Shown here piece after piece: positions 1 to 7,880 of a stretch of DNA of 57,147 nt (positions within the stretch are counted from its first letter, which is position 1; the number at the start of each line of letters is the position of its first letter). Below the pieces are notes generated by a model. The model had not been told where the DNA came from. It did no database searches and saw only the letters and a list, made by a program, of their open reading frames with translations. Position numbers and translations under genes: made by a program. Source of the DNA: Allomuricauda sp. TMED12 (GTDB taxonomy: Bacteria; Bacteroidota; Bacteroidia; Flavobacteriales; Flavobacteriaceae). Location of the stretch: assembly GCA_002167435.2 (NCBI GenBank), contig NHBR02000023.1, positions 1 through 57,147 on the forward strand. Direction: 5' to 3'.

Positions 1-501
1 TAGTCCACCTAAGGTGAATGCTGCTCCGGATGCCAAGGCCGCTTGAATCGGGTTTGCTTTACTCATTTCATTAATGCCCAGCTCATCTCGCATGTGTGTC
101 CCCAATGCATCGGCAGCGGTTAATTCCTTGGCTACCTGTATGGCGGTTTCATGTTTTAGCCCTCTTTGCTCATAGATTTGCGTCAGAATATTTAATTCTT
201 CCTCTGGCATTTCTTCCAGTTCTTTCTTTTCTCGTTCAATATCGGCCTTTTCAATATCGGTTTGAGAACTAACAGAAACATATTCACCGGCAGCCATTGA
301 TAATGCTCCTGCCACAAGTCCTGCCACAGTTGCCAGAACTATGGGTTCTTTTGTTGTACTTGCAGCGGCTACTCCAATTGCAAGACTCGAAATTGAGATA
401 ATACCATCATTGGCACCAAGAACGGCCGCTCTTAGCCAATTGCTCCGGTGGATGTAATGGGGGTCCAAGTAATTATCTATTGTGATTTTGTTCTTTTCCA
501 T
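1..501 (-). CDS. VIT1/CCC1-family metal transporter (partial, N-terminal 167 residues)
   Basis: N-terminal part of a VIT1/CCC1-family membrane transporter, a family that moves Fe2+/Mn2+ out of the cytosol; the C-terminus lies beyond the left edge. The ATG at 499-501 gives MEKNKITIDNYL. The family hallmark LRAAVLGANDGIISISSL follows at about residues 23-40 in the first membrane helix, then a second helix with GALSMAAGEYVSV. A Glu-rich cytoplasmic stretch (about residues 80-125, EREKKELEEMPEEEL) corresponds to the metal-binding segment of the family, and the visible part ends entering a further helix. The family call rests on these motifs; the metal is not determined. It shares the minus-strand orientation of the accessory block that follows but has no visible functional link to it. 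Confidence 0.9.
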   Translation of the reverse strand, partial: MEKNKITIDNYLDPHYIHRSNWLRAAVLGANDGIISISSLAIGVAAASTTKEPIVLATVAGLVAGALSMAAGEYVSVSSQTDIEKADIEREKKELEEMPEEELNILTQIYEQRGLKHETAIQVAKELTAADALGTHMRDELGINEMSKANPIQAALASGAAFTLGGL

Positions 502-780
502 TCGTTCTTCTGATTTAAAAATAAATTGTCTAGACTACTTTGGTCACTTTAATTACCATTTCAATCTTTTGGTTTGGCAAAGTTGCCATTTACGGTCACC
601 TTTAACTACAGATTAGGCGTTTTAAGTTACGATTTTGCTATACATCCGACAAAAGCCTTGGTTTTATCCTATATTTCAATAAGTCAAATCAAAGATTAAA
701 AGTTCTTTCAAAATATTGGATAAACTCAACTCCATTAATGTTTAGCATATTTTACAGCTCTGCTGGCTGTAGGACCATTG
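502..780. other. AT-rich intergenic gap, no gene seen
   Basis: About 280 bases between the transporter start and the end of the next minus-strand gene. I see no convincing reading frame. A short inverted pair GGCAA/TTGCC sits near 576-594, but it lacks the larger palindromic architecture of the elements further right. Confidence 0.4.
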
Positions 781-1794
781 TTATCTTGTAATAATTTTAC
801 TGTCAATATGGATTTTTTTTGTTAGCGTTTTTTCGTAGGTGGGCAAATGGAGATATAGGTTTATGATTTTGGTGTTGAATTTAATTAAGCACATATACTC
901 TTGATCCTCAAAAGCCTTTCTGTTTTTATTAAAGAACAATTTATATTCGTTATAGGGCATATCCCTGATTTCAACATCAAAAAACTGTGATGGCAAAACC
1001 GTTTTACTCGATGGTGACGAGTAGGATAAAGAACCAACTTCAGTATTACCATTTGTTTCTAACGGATTTAAATCCATTTCCATTTCATCTTTGACAGCGA
1101 CGATATGAAAATTATTGTTGGTTAAATTACTGTACTCCAATTTTTGCAAAAGCTCTTTATCGCCTTTCAATACAATATAATTTTCTTTATACTCAAGGAT
1201 TTTTATTGTTTTATCTCCGATTCTAATCAACGAATCTCCTTTTTCTCTGTTTATCCCGTAATTTTTATAACCTGTCAAAAATTTAAACTGCAAGTCGATA
1301 TGCCCTTTGATCGAGCCAAATCCGAGGTTTTGAAAATAAAACATCTGATAGCTTATATTGGAGCCGCCACCTCTGGAATGTCCCAGGGAATCCATTAAAA
1401 CAATCTTTTTGTTATTGGAATCCGTAAGATTATATTCGATAATCTTTGTTTTATTTCTTGGGAGTTTTTCATCCATATTTACTTTGAACGATAGGTCCAT
1501 AACCTGTTGTTTTTTACTTCTTATTCCAGGAAAAGAAGATTCCAGTATGGATAATTCACATTCTATATTATCTATGTTCAGTGCGGGATTATTTTGATTG
1601 AATTCATCAAAATATTCAACTTTGGTCAACGTGTCTATCTCATATTTCTCATAATATTTGTCCATGGAAAATATTGCGCGATTTACTTTATAGATTATAG
1701 GCAGTTGCATTTCAAGCAATTCTTCATCGGAAAATTGTTGGGAGAAGGACAGAATTGGGATGGCAAAAAGGATTAGTAGTCGTTTATAGTTCAT
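781..1794 (-). CDS. Secreted protein of unknown function, 337 aa
   Basis: I do not recognise a family. The N-terminus (MNYKRLLILFAIPILSFSQ) is a typical signal peptide with cleavage probably after residue 18 or 19, so the protein should be exported. The mature part is a mixed, soluble-looking sequence with many Asn and Lys residues and no further membrane helices; it contains a Gly/Ser stretch near residue 142 (SRGGGSNISYQ) and a hydrophobic C-terminal segment (INLYLHLPTYEKTL). There are no cysteine clusters, no lipobox and no type IX sorting domain. Length and composition resemble many Flavobacteriia-specific exported hypotheticals. The gene stands alone with about 170 bases to its left and 280 to its right. 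It could be a beta-rich ligand-binding protein, but nothing shows this. Confidence 0.75.
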   Translation of the reverse strand: MNYKRLLILFAIPILSFSQQFSDEELLEMQLPIIYKVNRAIFSMDKYYEKYEIDTLTKVEYFDEFNQNNPALNIDNIECELSILESSFPGIRSKKQQVMDLSFKVNMDEKLPRNKTKIIEYNLTDSNNKKIVLMDSLGHSRGGGSNISYQMFYFQNLGFGSIKGHIDLQFKFLTGYKNYGINREKGDSLIRIGDKTIKILEYKENYIVLKGDKELLQKLEYSNLTNNNFHIVAVKDEMEMDLNPLETNGNTEVGSLSYSSPSSKTVLPSQFFDVEIRDMPYNEYKLFFNKNRKAFEDQEYMCLIKFNTKIINLYLHLPTYEKTLTKKIHIDSKIITR

Positions 1795-1964
1795 ACGATT
1801 ATTTAATGATTACAACAGAAGGTCTTGGCTATGGTTTTTAAAGTTGACTTCCTGAGCCCTGGTGATGGTTTTTGTGAGTTTTCATCGTAACTGAAGATAA
1901 TGAATAACAATGAATTTCGATTAGGAATTAAACCATATGAATTATATGTCCTCTATGCCTTTTT

Positions 1965-2444
1965 TTATTCAGCTTGTTTATAATTCAGACCGGTTTTTAT
2001 TCCACTTATTGTTAGTAGAATTATCAAAAAAAGTTGAATGGTCAATAAAATGTAATGAGCGTTCCATCCATTTCCATTGCTTCCTTCAATTCCGCCACTC
2101 AAAGGTGGGTATTCAGTTGAGCCAGGAATTTCTTGGATAGAATTGACCAACGAAATCAGAAATGTGAACATCAAAATCAGAGTTATGTCCGCAATCATAA
2201 AAATTAGATTTGCGGTCAAGTTTTTAAAATTCCGTCTCAACATTCGTATTAGGTTAACGCCAAAGAAAACTAGTGTTGTGAATAATGCAATCAGATAAAT
2301 ATTTGCGATTACGTAATAAGTATCGTGAACATTTATGTCAGTTACAGATTCCAATCTAAGTCCATCAATACCAAAAATCCAGAGTATTATGAACAGAATA
2401 AAACTTACAGTTCCGAGTAGCCAAAAGGTTTCTTTTTTCTTCAA
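1965..2444 (-). CDS. Small four-helix membrane protein with a cytochrome-oxidase-subunit-I-like helix, 159 aa
   Basis: Integral membrane protein with about four predicted helices (roughly residues 8-25, 45-66, 77-101 and 130-148) and a Gly/Asn-rich loop before the last. Residues around 36-52 read VTDINVHDTYYVIANIY, close to the conserved helix X of haem-copper oxidase subunit I (typically LHDTYYVVAHFHYV). The His-Asp pair corresponding to the Mg-site ligands is kept, but the two following haem-ligand histidines are replaced by Asn and Tyr. The protein is less than a third of subunit I length. It may therefore be a non-catalytic relative or a chance or convergent resemblance; I infer no enzymatic role. 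It lies 72 bases from the next gene on the same strand. Confidence 0.7.
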   Translation of the reverse strand: MKKKETFWLLGTVSFILFIILWIFGIDGLRLESVTDINVHDTYYVIANIYLIALFTTLVFFGVNLIRMLRRNFKNLTANLIFMIADITLILMFTFLISLVNSIQEIPGSTEYPPLSGGIEGSNGNGWNAHYILLTIQLFLIILLTISGIKTGLNYKQAE

Positions 2445-2516
2445 ATTTTTATTCCGATTTTAGTTTTTAGGACATTGTAAGCTATGGTAAATCAGATAAA
2501 AAGAAGGTGCATGTCA

Positions 2517-3380
2517 TCATTTTAACATAATTTCTTTGAGCTCCTTAACTCTCCAATCATTATTTTTTTCAATAAATAGTTCAATCATTGCAGCATGGCT
2601 TCCTCCGACCAAAACCATTATTCTTTCATCAGAATCAGCTGTGTTTTTTTGAATCAATGACCACATATAAAGGTTCCTTTTAAACCATTCAGATGTTAAT
2701 TGAGGACCAGAAAAGTCATTTGGTTTCCCGGCCAGTAACATTAGGTTGATATGCCAGTTGTTTGAATAGTTTCGAAAATCTGTGCTATTGATGTAATAAG
2801 TGAGTTCTGTAAGTGAAGTTCCAGATTCAATTCTATTGTCAATTTCTGATGTGATGTTGGTAATACCTTTTTGGATACTTGCCTTTAGCTCGGATTGGTT
2901 GTTTTTTTCGATGTCATTCATGACTTGCGCAAATGGAAAAGCGGTTGAATAGTCAATGGCATAAACCTTTTTTAGATTATTGGCTTTTGCTACTTTAAAT
3001 GCTAATTGAAAGATTTCGTTTTTCAGATAAAAATTTGAGAGCTTTTTATTTTTAAAATACTGGTCTTGAATATAAAGTTGATATAACGAATCTAATTCTC
3101 TCTGTTCATCATAAGGCCACTCTACAAATATTTTGGTTGGATTGTATTTTTTAATATTGGATGAGATTTGCTCTAATTCAAGTTGTGATTTTTCATTTAA
3201 AATATCAAAGGATTTGGTTTTAGCAACATCAGCTCCCGGATTATTATAATGAAATGTTCCAATCAGTAAAACTTCTTTTTCTGTTGAAGTTTCAACGGTT
3301 TGAGATTCCGTTTCTTTTTGCTCCGTGTTACAACTCAAAAATATAGACGACAGAAGGAATATAATTGCATAATTTCTCAT
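2517..3380 (-). CDS. TraB/GumN-like (DUF5694-type) lipoprotein
   Basis: Predicted lipoprotein of 287 residues when started at the ATG at 3378-3380, which gives a clean signal (MRNYAIIFLLSSIFLSC) with the lipobox Cys at residue 17; an upstream in-frame start at 3407 would add nine residues ahead of the signal and is less likely. After a Glu/Thr-rich linker comes VLLIGTFHYNNPGADVAK, the GTFH signature of TraB/GumN/DUF5694-like proteins. It is followed by KIFVEWPYDEQ and, near the C-terminus, a GGSHAAM motif that matches the second conserved block. Members are suspected metal-dependent peptidase-like proteins (Tiki/TraB superfamily); activity is inferred only. The neighbours share no obvious pathway. 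Confidence 0.75.
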   Translation of the reverse strand: MRNYAIIFLLSSIFLSCNTEQKETESQTVETSTEKEVLLIGTFHYNNPGADVAKTKSFDILNEKSQLELEQISSNIKKYNPTKIFVEWPYDEQRELDSLYQLYIQDQYFKNKKLSNFYLKNEIFQLAFKVAKANNLKKVYAIDYSTAFPFAQVMNDIEKNNQSELKASIQKGITNITSEIDNRIESGTSLTELTYYINSTDFRNYSNNWHINLMLLAGKPNDFSGPQLTSEWFKRNLYMWSLIQKNTADSDERIMVLVGGSHAAMIELFIEKNNDWRVKELKEIMLK

Positions 3381-3449
3381 ATTGAAGTGCTTTTTGATTA
3401 AAAGCAAATGTTGTCAAATAATAGCCTATAAAATTGTAAAATATTTACC

Positions 3450-4277
3450 CTAGGTAAATATCCAGTGTATATTGCTGTTTTCAATACATTTTAGCTTTTT
3501 GAAGAAAGCTTTGGGAGAAATTCCAGTTAACGATTTAAAATCACCGACCATATGCGATTGATCAAAAAAGTCAATCATATAACTTAATTCAGTTAGCCTT
3601 GTTTTTTTATTGGCGCTTTGCATTTTAGTTAAGGCTTTTCTGAATCGAAGTATTTTTTTGAACTCGGTGGGTGTTTTGCATAAATGCCTTTTAAAATGCG
3701 TTATCAATGTCTTTTGACTTATGTTATAGCTACTAGCCAATTCCGAAGTTTTGATTTTTGGGTTTTCTTGAATCTTATGAATCGAATCAAATAAAAAGGG
3801 ATGCTCAAATCCAATTCGTTTTTTTATCCAATATTCTTCAATTTTAATTGATATTGAGTCAATATCATCCAGTTCCAATATTTTTTGCATTGTTATTTCG
3901 TAATCTGAAAAGGGGATGAATTTGTCAAAAAAGCTACTGCTGTAACTTTCCAATGGCTTTTGCAAAAAGGCATTAAGTCCAAGCGGTTTAAAATAAATAC
4001 AGACTTCTTTAATTTTTCCCTGATATTTAAAGCAAATTGGTTTGTTGAATCTACAAACTAAACTTGTGTCCAAGGATACCGATGAGGAATATGTAGTGGT
4101 GATTCTTTCCGAAGAGACACTGCTCTTGGCATTGAGTACAGCCGCTACAACTGAAAACAGAGTGGGAAAGGTCAGGTAGCTTACCTCTTTTTCATTTTCG
4201 GGATGCGTAAGTATGTAGAAACTATCAATGTATTTTTGAAGTTCTTGGTTTCTTGGCGTAAATTGGTTAACATCCAT
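3450..4277 (-). CDS. AraC-family transcriptional regulator, 275 aa
   Basis: Transcription factor with an N-terminal sensor half (about residues 1-150, of the DUF6597-like type found in Bacteroidota AraC proteins) and a C-terminal AraC DNA-binding domain (about residues 165-262). The first helix-turn-helix is seen in KTSELASSYNISQKTLITHF. The second contains LTELSYMIDFFDQSHMVGDF followed by GISPKAFFKK, matching the AraC signature around F-x-D-Q-S-H-x-x-x-x-F and the G-x-S-P motif. It probably responds to a small ligand, which cannot be told from sequence. A short palindromic element (4281-4308) separates it from the phosphoesterase gene on the same strand. Targets are unknown. Confidence 0.88.
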   Translation of the reverse strand: MDVNQFTPRNQELQKYIDSFYILTHPENEKEVSYLTFPTLFSVVAAVLNAKSSVSSERITTTYSSSVSLDTSLVCRFNKPICFKYQGKIKEVCIYFKPLGLNAFLQKPLESYSSSFFDKFIPFSDYEITMQKILELDDIDSISIKIEEYWIKKRIGFEHPFLFDSIHKIQENPKIKTSELASSYNISQKTLITHFKRHLCKTPTEFKKILRFRKALTKMQSANKKTRLTELSYMIDFFDQSHMVGDFKSLTGISPKAFFKKLKCIENSNIHWIFT

Positions 4278-4280
4278 TCA

Positions 4281-4308
4281 TTTGCTAATGATTTGTTGGC
4301 ATTAGTCT
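4281..4308. repeat. Short palindrome with GTTGGC core (array element E1)
   Basis: The arms CTAATG (4285-4290) and CATTAG (4300-4305) enclose a GTTGGC core. It occupies nearly the whole gap between the AraC gene start and the end of the phosphoesterase gene. The core resembles the right-hand ends of the larger elements at 6248-6300 and 7881-8026, but this copy is much shorter and may be a remnant. Confidence 0.4.
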
Positions 4309-5121
4309 TTATATTTCCATTTCCACCATTTCCGCTCTTGCTCCAAATCGGATTGGTAAAATACTTGTTCCAATCCCTTTTGATATATACATTTTCGGTT
4401 CGGATTCTTTAGACCAACCTTTTAAATATTTTCCACTTCCTTTAGGTTTGAAAGGAACAATTCCTAAAAAAGTGATTTGTCCTCCGTGAGTATGCCCAGA
4501 AAGGACTAAATCAATGTTTAAATTCCCTTTTTGTTTTGTGATAACATCCCTGTGTTTGGGACAATGCGATAAAACAATATTAGTTTCAGTTTCTTTTAGA
4601 TTTTCAATTGCTTTTCCAAAATCAGCATTTCCACCAACAAAATCGTCAATTCCAATTATTGAGATTTCTCTATTTTTAATTGAAATTGATCTATTCTCGT
4701 TTATCAGTAATTCACAATTATTTTTAGAATAAATACTTTTAAGTTCAGTCAGATTCACATTTCCCCAATATTCCCAATTTCCGGTTATCGCATATTTTTT
4801 AATCGAATTATCAATCAACTCAAGGAATTCATTCAGAGGTTTTATTTTTTCCGTTTTATCAACAGAATCTCCAGTTATAAATAGTAAGTCAGGTTTTATT
4901 GAGTTTATTTTTTTTGCAATGGATTTGTGAAAATATTTTAATTGGTCAAAATGTAAATCTGAAATTTGAATGATTCTTACTTTGTTTTTTTCCGATTTTG
5001 AGATATCAAAGTAATTCCAGTCAATTACATATTTCTCAAACCAAAGTGAGTCCAAAAGAACTAATCCAATTGAGGCTAAAACCCCTCTTTTAATAAACTT
5101 TCTTCTGATTAAGTTTGTCAT
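4309..5121 (-). CDS. YkuE/YaeI-like calcineurin-type metallophosphoesterase, 270 aa
   Basis: Binuclear metal phosphoesterase of the YkuE/YaeI group, probably acting on a phosphorylated lipid or related substrate at the membrane. The N-terminus carries a twin-arginine-like start (LIRRKFIKRGVLASIGLVLL), so it is exported or anchored facing out. Motifs in order: IQISDLHFD (D-x-H), TGDSVD (G-D-x-x-D), TGNWEYW in place of the usual G-N-H-D/E, LSHCPKH, and LSGHTHGGQ. The GNW variant lacks the histidine that normally follows Asn in this motif, which is noteworthy because that residue usually assists catalysis. The start codon lies within a few bases of a palindromic array element (5124-5228). Family call secure; substrate unknown. 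Confidence 0.9.
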   Translation of the reverse strand: MTNLIRRKFIKRGVLASIGLVLLDSLWFEKYVIDWNYFDISKSEKNKVRIIQISDLHFDQLKYFHKSIAKKINSIKPDLLFITGDSVDKTEKIKPLNEFLELIDNSIKKYAITGNWEYWGNVNLTELKSIYSKNNCELLINENRSISIKNREISIIGIDDFVGGNADFGKAIENLKETETNIVLSHCPKHRDVITKQKGNLNIDLVLSGHTHGGQITFLGIVPFKPKGSGKYLKGWSKESEPKMYISKGIGTSILPIRFGARAEMVEMEI

Positions 5122-5123
5122 TC

Positions 5124-5228
5124 CTCAAATTACTGGCAACGGTTTGGCACAGACTTTAGCAATTCTTAGTGGATTCGGATGTAGTCGAATCCGCCGTAAT
5201 TGCCGTTATACATGGTTGTAGGTGGTTT
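5124..5228. repeat. Hyphenated palindromic element E2, overlapping the end of a gene
   Basis: The left end is CTCAAATTACTGGCAACGG (5124-5142) and the right end GGTTGTAGGTGG (5214-5225). Between them lies a nested inverted repeat: GCAATT...GGATTCG (5160-5177) pairs with CGAATCC...AATTGC (5186-5203) around a 7-base loop. The right two-thirds of the element encode the last residues of the neighbouring membrane protein, so element and gene overlap. The 10-mer CTYAAATTAC at its left edge recurs at 7881 and 8857. Confidence 0.7.
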
Positions 5229-6226
5229 TTTATTTGTTTTTTGAATTCATTTTTCTTGTCAACGTACAATACTAAATTCTTGTACTTACGTTTGATTCCA
5301 TACAGTCCAATCAATGTGTTTTCTTTCTTTAACCTGATAACAACATTATGGCTTTCCAATTCTCCCAAAAATGATAGTTTCCGAGTCTCGTTGTTCAATT
5401 CGATGTCTTTTGATGAAATTTCAACACAGTCAATGTCAGATAAATCAATAGTCGTTTCGTTCATAATTCCATATCGAAGGAATAGTTTGTTATTTTCAAT
5501 TGATATTGGTCTTTTAAACATTGATTTTATAAATCCGAAGATTTGAATGCCAGAATAAATACTTAAAAAAGTCAAAATCCAAGCAGCTGTAATATCCCAT
5601 TTCGCCAATAAAATATGAATTGTAACTGTTTCTATAGCCACAATAAATATAATAGCGATCAGTAGAGTAACCGTTCCGCTGTCTTTGTGATAAGTAAATT
5701 CATTGTCCCTTAATTTTACTTTACCCCAATGAATAAATCCGTAATAGAAAACCGCAATTTCAGTTACAACAGGAATGACCGCAACTTTCGGAAGTATTTC
5801 ATAACAAGTGCTTTTTAAGGTCGTGAAAAAGTCAATGGTTTCTGTTTTCTTTTCCTTATATTTTTTTAGCGCTTTCCTAACATTAAAGATAACAAACGAT
5901 AAAATTGATAATTCCACGATTGGAAGCACCCAAGTTTTAAAAAGATTTAGATAATATTGATTTTCGGCAGGAAGTATTAATGAACAAATAATAACACCAA
6001 TAATTAGTAAGGGTACTACTGTTGTCTTTGGAATATTTGTTTTTCTAATTAATAGAAAGTATATAAGTGGCACTGTCAATAATAAATCAAAAGTAATTCC
6101 AGTTGATAAACTACTCGGATTTGCATTAAAGGCAGGCAATTTTGTGATCAGCACCATTATTCCAATTATAGATAACGGTATTCCGAAAATTATTAGATTT
6201 TTTTGAACGTTTAATGATTTGTTCAT
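5156..6226 (-). CDS. Polytopic membrane protein with C-terminal PH-like domain, 356 aa
   Basis: I do not recognise the full-length family. About seven hydrophobic helices fill residues 10-240 (for example LIIFGIPLSIIGIMVLI, LLLTVPLIYFLLI, VVPLLIIGVIICSLIL). A soluble C-terminal part, about residues 240-335, has the look of a bacterial PH-like domain (ISIENNKLFLRYGIMNETTI, then IDLSDIDCVEI). The final 15-20 residues, rich in Ser and Thr and ending STKNC, are encoded inside palindromic element E2. This suggests that the native C-terminus was replaced or extended when the element joined the gene. A role in sensing or membrane organisation is conceivable but unsupported. Confidence 0.75.
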   Translation of the reverse strand: MNKSLNVQKNLIIFGIPLSIIGIMVLITKLPAFNANPSSLSTGITFDLLLTVPLIYFLLIRKTNIPKTTVVPLLIIGVIICSLILPAENQYYLNLFKTWVLPIVELSILSFVIFNVRKALKKYKEKKTETIDFFTTLKSTCYEILPKVAVIPVVTEIAVFYYGFIHWGKVKLRDNEFTYHKDSGTVTLLIAIIFIVAIETVTIHILLAKWDITAAWILTFLSIYSGIQIFGFIKSMFKRPISIENNKLFLRYGIMNETTIDLSDIDCVEISSKDIELNNETRKLSFLGELESHNVVIRLKKENTLIGLYGIKRKYKNLVLYVDKKNEFKKQIKNHLQPCITAITADSTTSESTKNC

Positions 6227-6247
6227 TCGTTTGTTTTAATGTCTTAC

Positions 6248-6300
6248 AAAGGCCTTGTACAAAAACCGTTTTAATGGTTTTTATACGTTGTTGGCAATAG
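6248..6300. repeat. Hyphenated palindromic element E3
   Basis: The arms GTACAAAAACC (6257-6267) and GGTTTTTATAC (6276-6286) pair with one mismatch around an 8-base loop and are followed directly by GTTGTTGGCA (6287-6296). It fills the gap between the membrane protein start and the end of the NTF2-like gene. Its right end matches the ends of E4 and E5. It could also work as a hairpin terminator for the gene at 6306-6797. Confidence 0.6.
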
Positions 6301-6305
6301 TTTTT

Positions 6306-6797
6306 TTATTGTAACATATTTGTTGTAGCCACTTCTCTGTGTAATTTCCATTTTCCATCACTTTTGTCCTTTTTTAGAATGGCTAGGAAGGTATCCTCAA
6401 TTTCTATTGGTTCACCTTGTTCGTTGGTATAATAAACAGAGCTCGTTCCAAAATCATTGGCGACACTATCACTAACGATGATGGTTTCTTTAGGCTTCAT
6501 TACCAAACTGTCATAACTAAAAGAGCCAACTGGTTCATTCCGTAAGCGTTTGTATTCTTCCCAGGTTCCGCAAATAGGTGTCAACGATATTATTTCTCCA
6601 GTACTAAAATTTCTTAAATCAGCATAGCGTTTTTCTTTAATTGCCAACTGAAATCCTGCCCGGGTCTCCTCAATTGAGGCTAATTCGGCCTGAAAATCTA
6701 TTTGGTTTACATCCGTCGATTTGTTTTCCGATTGATTGTTTTTTTCGTTACAAGAAATCAGAAATATTGTCACAAAAAGAAGCACTAAATTTTTCAT
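6306..6797 (-). CDS. NTF2/DUF4440-like lipoprotein, 163 aa
   Basis: Small predicted lipoprotein: signal MKNLVLLFVTIFLISC with lipobox Cys at residue 16, then an Asn/Ser-rich linker. Residues 33-163 have the order of an NTF2-like (SnoaL/DUF4440) cone fold: a long helix (IEETRAGFQLAIKEKRYADLR), then strands with FSYDSLVMKPKE, NDFGTSSVYYTNEQGEP and a final FLAILKKDKSDGKWKLHREV, the recurring ending of this family. Members range from isomerases to simple binding proteins; nothing indicates a ligand here. It is bounded by palindromic elements on both sides (6248-6300 and 6822-6963), so it looks like a single-gene unit. Confidence 0.72.
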   Translation of the reverse strand: MKNLVLLFVTIFLISCNEKNNQSENKSTDVNQIDFQAELASIEETRAGFQLAIKEKRYADLRNFSTGEIISLTPICGTWEEYKRLRNEPVGSFSYDSLVMKPKETIIVSDSVANDFGTSSVYYTNEQGEPIEIEDTFLAILKKDKSDGKWKLHREVATTNMLQ

Positions 6798-6821
6798 TTT
6801 ATTTTGGATTTACGGTTACTG

Positions 6822-6963
6822 TTTAATTATTGCCAACGGTCTTGTAAATGAAAAGTGAGATTCTCTAAAGGCACAAATCTTTCAGTTGGGATTGTTTTTT
6901 AAAAGTAGGGGAGAACTCAAAGATAGCTAAATTTTGAATATTTTTTATATACGTTGTTAGTGG
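6822..6963. repeat. Palindrome-like intergenic element E4
   Basis: The left end is TTGCCAACGG (6830-6839) and the right end ACGTTGTTAG (6951-6960). The interior holds a weak inverted pair (GAGATTCTC near 6861 against GAGAACTC near 6911) and is longer and less symmetric than in E2, E3 and E5. It lies upstream of the NTF2-like gene start and downstream of the repeat-protein gene. It is assigned to the same class because of its ends and position. Confidence 0.45.
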
Positions 6964-6965
6964 TT

Positions 6966-7295
6966 TTATTTCTTTTTCTTGAGTTTAGATGTAACTTTCT
7001 CTAAAAATTCAGAAATGAAATTTAATCCGCTTTTTACTGATTTTTTTTCAAATTTGGTTACTGAAGTACTTATAAAAGTTAGGTCTCTTTTAATTGAATC
7101 TTTTTCAAATTTAGTTATGGAAGAAGTTATAAAAGCTACATCTTTTTTAATCGAGTCTTTCTCGAATTGACTTGCCTTACTTTTAAATTCATTTAAAAGC
7201 TGTGATACTTGAATATTGATTTTTTCGGATTGAGGCTGGTCATTCCAAGTATCTTTGATGTCTTGCCAAATATTTTTTTGTTCATTATTCCACAT
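6966..7295 (-). CDS. Small protein with three 19-residue tandem repeats, partner of an ECF sigma factor, 109 aa
   Basis: I do not recognise a family. The N-terminus has regularly spaced tryptophans (MWNNEQKNIWQDIKDTW). Three consecutive 19-residue units follow at residues 44-62, 63-81 and 82-100. The first two start FEKDSIK and end ITK or VTK; the third is more diverged (FEKKSVK...LEK), and the protein closes with a Lys-rich tail. The repeats look amphipathic and helical (F, I, V and L at regular spacing). The gene begins 4 bases after the sigma factor stop, so the two are surely co-transcribed. Such a partner is often an anti-sigma factor, but there is no membrane segment or zinc motif, so that role is only inferred from position. 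Confidence 0.78.
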   Translation of the reverse strand: MWNNEQKNIWQDIKDTWNDQPQSEKINIQVSQLLNEFKSKASQFEKDSIKKDVAFITSSITKFEKDSIKRDLTFISTSVTKFEKKSVKSGLNFISEFLEKVTSKLKKKK

Positions 7296-7299
7296 ACTA

Positions 7300-7809
7300 T
7301 TATATTTTATTTGTTATACAATCCATTAGGATTTTTTTAATCCTTTTCATTTTTACTGCAATATGATTTTCTGTTAATCCGGTTATTTCAGCAATTTGTT
7401 TATACTTCAATTCTTCTAAACAAAGGATAATGATTGATTTACTTTCATTGTTTAGTTTTGAGATGCAAGAAGTCAAGGCATTATACTTTTCTTGTTGATA
7501 ATTTTCAATAGGCATTTCTACAGGAATGAATTGAATAGATTCTAATTGAAGTGTCTTGTTAAAAGTTTTATCTGACTTTTGTTTTGAGCGAAGACAGACG
7601 TTTAGTGTAATTCTGTAAATCCAAGTGTCAATACTCGAATTACCTTTAAAGGTTGAAAGAGATTTCCAAATTGCAAAAATTACTTCTTGGAAAAGGTCTT
7701 GAGGTTCTAAAGGGGAAACTGCGTAGATTTTACAAATTCTATAAATTTTCTCTTTATTATTCTCAAGTAGCTGTTCAAATGTTTCTGTCATTGATTCTTT
7801 ATCTTTCAT
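7300..7809 (-). CDS. RNA polymerase ECF-type sigma-70 factor, 169 aa
   Basis: Extracytoplasmic-function sigma factor with region 2 at about residues 10-80 (ISPLEPQDLFQEV-type core: PLEPQDLFQEVIFAIW, then STFKGNSSIDTWIYRI) and region 4 at about 110-165 (LKYKQIAEITGLTENHIAVK, the helix-turn-helix that reads the -35 region). Length is normal for the group. The ATG at 7809 (MKDKESMTETFEQL) is the first in-frame start; a second ATG six codons later is possible. The repeat protein follows 4 bases downstream in the same operon. Its sitting inside an array of unrelated genes suggests horizontal acquisition. Regulon unknown. Confidence 0.92.
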   Translation of the reverse strand: MKDKESMTETFEQLLENNKEKIYRICKIYAVSPLEPQDLFQEVIFAIWKSLSTFKGNSSIDTWIYRITLNVCLRSKQKSDKTFNKTLQLESIQFIPVEMPIENYQQEKYNALTSCISKLNNESKSIIILCLEELKYKQIAEITGLTENHIAVKMKRIKKILMDCITNKI

Positions 7810-7880
7810 TATTACTCTCTACTTATTTAGTGACAAGAGTTTTCGAAATATGACAGATTTTAAAATTATTTATGGATTTT

